64,000 nucleotides of DNA from Thermoanaerobaculum sp. (GTDB taxonomy: Bacteria > Acidobacteriota > Thermoanaerobaculia > Multivoradales > UBA5704): the NCBI GenBank assembly GCA_021154885.1, contig JAJKHS010000013.1, positions 1-64,000 of the forward strand. The letters run 5' to 3'. Below, one piece after another: positions 61,248-64,000 of the stretch. Position 1 is the first letter of the stretch, and each line of letters begins with the position of its first letter. Under the pieces are notes generated by a model. The model ran no database searches and was not told the DNA's origin. It saw nothing but the letters and a program-made list of their open reading frames with translations. Both the position numbers and the translations under genes were made by a program.

Positions 61248-61612
61248 GCCTCACCCCCGGCCCAAGACCCTCATCACCCCGGCCCTCTTCTCCCGCCCCC
61301 TCCCAACCCCCCTCACCGGGAGAAGAGGGAGAACAGCAAGACCGCTCCAACCGGGTTCCCCTCTCCCGGGGAGGGGGGTGGGGAGGGGGCGGGAGAGGGG
61401 ACAGGGGCATAGGCGCTAACTTTGGCCTCGACGCTTAGGGTAGGGGCGGGTCTGGACGGCAGGTTGGGGGCTCGACCCGCCCCCTGGGGGGGACATTTCG
61501 TCGTTGCAGGGCGGGTCGAGCCCCCTCCCGCCCGTCCAGACCCGCCCCTACCCTAGGCTTAAAGTTAGCGCCTATGGGGGACAGGGGTGAGGGCCCTCGG
61601 GCGGGGGCGCTT
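61248..61612. repeat. GC-rich interspersed repeat, copy 4, split by an insertion
   Basis: The left part (61248-61407) and the right part (61577-61612) together reconstitute the element seen at 1-145 and 59016-59164, with ...GAGAGGGGACAGGGG then ACAGGGGTGAGGGCCC. The 169-bp inverted-repeat element interrupts it. Confidence 0.82.
61408..61576. mobile_element. 169-bp MITE-like inverted-repeat element with 11-bp target duplication
   Basis: The ends are CATAGGCGCTAACTTT (61408-61423) and AAAGTTAGCGCCTATG (61561-61576). Internally GGGTAGGGGCGGGTCTGGAC is mirrored by GTCCAGACCCGCCCCTACCC, and GGGGGCTCGACCCGCCC is mirrored too, so nearly the entire element could fold back on itself. GGGGACAGGGG stands on both sides (61397-61407 and 61577-61587), as expected of target-site duplication. 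No transposase is encoded. The host sequence is GC-rich repeat copy 4. Confidence 0.85.
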
Positions 61613-61629
61613 TGAGCGCAAGGCAGTGC

Positions 61630-62643
<1,014 letters not shown>

Positions 62644-62647
62644 GGCT

Positions 62648-63955
62648 TCACACTTTCTCTCTCAATCGCTCTTCAACCGCCAGGGGATAGCGCAGGGTCT
62701 TCCGCAGCCACTCGCCGTTCTCCTTCACCTGCCGTGCCAGCTCCGCCACCAGGCGCTCCCGGGAGTCGTAGAGACGGTACCCGTCGCGGGGTCGGAGATA
62801 GCCGCGGGCCTTGGGCTCCTCGGCGAACAGCGCCTCCTCTCCCACCTCCACCGCCCGCCGGGCATAGCGCTCGCGGTTGTCGAGCAGCGCCTTGACCAGG
62901 AACGGCATGAGCATGGAGTAGTCGGCCTGCACGCTCTCGGTGGTCTGCTGGTAGGTCTCGCGGTCCACCTTGCCCCAGGTCACGGCCTCGGCCGGCGGAC
63001 AGGAGGAGAGCGACCCTTCGGTGATGGGCGCGGTGACGATCTGGACGTCGAAAGCGTAGCCGCTGACGTTCTCCAGCCCCAGGATCTGTCCCAGGGCCGG
63101 CTCCGGCTGCAGGTTGAAGTTCTTGGGCACGCCGCCACCCAGGATGAAGGTGGCGAGGGTGCGCGCCGGGCTCTCGAAGAGGCCCCAGTAATGGTAGGCG
63201 CAGGACTCGAAGACCTCGGCGTGGAGGTCGAGGGAAAACGCGTAGTTTTCGAGCAGGCCGGCCTGCTTCATGGCCCACAGCTTCATCGAGTTGAGGAACA
63301 GGCTGCCGTCCCCGGGCGCCCCCACCAGGATGGGGATGGCCAGCCGCTGGCAGGTCGCGAGCAGCCCCGGAGCCACGCCGTTGCGCTCCTCCTGGGCGGC
63401 GTAGATCCGCCCCAGCAGATGGCGCAGCTCGGTGCCGGCCATGGTCTTCTGGAACTCGGGCCGTAGCAGACAGGCGGTCATGAAGCGGTCCTGCTGGAAG
63501 AGGACGTCCTCGTCGAAAGCCATGTCGGTGACGCGGATCGTGTGCTCGTCGCGCAGCGCACCGTCGTCGCCGAAGATGGGGACCTCGAAGATGGGTCCCT
63601 CGCGGTGCTCGTCCAGGCTGCGGTGGCCGTCGTGATAGCAGACGGCGTCCGTGGTGCTGAGATACGCGATCCACCCCGTCTCCAGCAGGGGGATGAGCCA
63701 CGCCTGGTGCTGCCCCGAGACCGTTACCGGACCGGCGATGGCGAGCGTCAGCGGGCACCCCGCGCCGATGGCGGCGTCGAGGATGGTGTAGAGGCGCCGC
63801 AGGTAGGCGCCGCCAAAAGCCGGCAGGCAGTGATTGAACAGCTCGTCGAGCGTCCCGCACTCGTCGACCCGGCGCACCTCGACCGGCCGCCGGGCCTTGA
63901 GGTCGAGGCCTACAGGATCGCGAGGATGGGAGTGCTGATGGTGCCCGTCGCTCAT
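62648..63955 (-). CDS. Deoxyhypusine synthase-like protein, 435 aa
   Basis: PLTLAIAGPVTVSGQHQAWL and TGWIAYLSTTDAVCYHDGHR are the NAD- and spermidine-site regions of deoxyhypusine synthases. ATFILGGGVPKNFNLQPEP and PPAEAVTWGKVDRE carry the catalytic Lys equivalent (EAVSWGK in eukaryotes). Bacteria have no eIF5A, and related bacterial proteins can be homospermidine synthases, so polyamine metabolism is the more likely role. It overlaps no other gene but lies 4 bp upstream of the isocitrate dehydrogenase gene. A His-rich N-terminus (DGHHQHSH) may bind metal. Confidence 0.88.
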   Translation of the reverse strand: MSDGHHQHSHPRDPVGLDLKARRPVEVRRVDECGTLDELFNHCLPAFGGAYLRRLYTILDAAIGAGCPLTLAIAGPVTVSGQHQAWLIPLLETGWIAYLSTTDAVCYHDGHRSLDEHREGPIFEVPIFGDDGALRDEHTIRVTDMAFDEDVLFQQDRFMTACLLRPEFQKTMAGTELRHLLGRIYAAQEERNGVAPGLLATCQRLAIPILVGAPGDGSLFLNSMKLWAMKQAGLLENYAFSLDLHAEVFESCAYHYWGLFESPARTLATFILGGGVPKNFNLQPEPALGQILGLENVSGYAFDVQIVTAPITEGSLSSCPPAEAVTWGKVDRETYQQTTESVQADYSMLMPFLVKALLDNRERYARRAVEVGEEALFAEEPKARGYLRPRDGYRLYDSRERLVAELARQVKENGEWLRKTLRYPLAVEERLREKV

Positions 63956-64000
63956 GGGGCGGTACGGTATAAGGTCCGGCGGGGGGACGCAACCGGGGCC

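Overview
The window is a GC-rich bacterial chromosome segment. No rRNA or tRNA gene was recognised. The gene content resembles Acidobacteriota, possibly Thermoanaerobaculia-like: many GT4 glycosyltransferases, an Ala/Lys-rich histone H1-like protein, a deoxyhypusine synthase-like protein, TTG/GTG starts, GC-rich interspersed repeats, and RiPP precursors with GG-type leaders. This taxonomic reading is an inference; 16S or marker-gene placement would be needed.

Layout. (1) 1-15.3 kb is a surface-polysaccharide locus. It holds six GT4-type glycosyltransferases (one cut by the window edge), large membrane proteins, a two-gene membrane cassette present twice (6.3-8.2 kb and 9.5-11.4 kb), and a terminal polyprenyl-phosphate sugar transferase that would prime the glycan. 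(2) 15.6-19.3 kb carries the H1-like protein and an oxidative pentose phosphate operon gnd-zwf-pgl. (3) 19.4-24.6 kb is mixed: a small outer-membrane protein, a DUF885 metallohydrolase-like protein, a DUF4239 membrane protein, a short-chain dehydrogenase and a NarL-type response regulator. (4) 24.8-27.3 kb is a RiPP operon of grasp-with-spasm type: a 55-residue precursor, an ATP-grasp ligase, a small unknown protein and a SPASM-domain maturase. (5) 27.4-38.0 kb holds an OYE-type oxidoreductase, an exported amidase, a B12-binding radical SAM protein, a flavin-dependent halogenase-like enzyme, a GNAT protein, a secreted Cys-rich protein built of 60-bp repeats, and a P1-family peptidase.

(6) 39.0-45.4 kb is an accessory island. 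It contains an intact vapBC-like pair, an orphan Cys-rich lanthipeptide-like precursor, an orphan FitA-like antitoxin, a decayed VapBC, a TIR-like/YbaK-like fusion protein (candidate defence effector), a broken second copy of the vapBC junction, a frameshifted Phd antitoxin, a 520-bp array of about 25 units of 20-21 bp, and a mazEF-like pair. (7) 45.4-49.4 kb is the familiar MoxR / DUF58 / transglutaminase operon. (8) 49.7-53.1 kb has a candidate small RNA, an AAA ATPase plus TOPRIM-like (DUF4276-type) pair that looks like a two-gene defence module, and recA with a near-consensus promoter. (9) 53.3-64 kb holds a DUF4388 protein, a large outer-membrane protein, rarA, a molybdopterin oxidoreductase, an NAD-type isocitrate dehydrogenase and a deoxyhypusine synthase-like protein.

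Interspersed repeats are conspicuous. There are three near-palindromic elements of about 90-100 bp sharing one arm sequence, four copies or part-copies of a GC-rich element (one read in frame inside a glycosyltransferase), and a 169-bp inverted-repeat element that inserted into one of those GC-rich copies and left an 11-bp direct repeat. The strongest candidates for undescribed biology are the TIR/YbaK fusion, the grasp-with-spasm RiPP operon with its extra small protein, and the orphan Cys-rich peptide.
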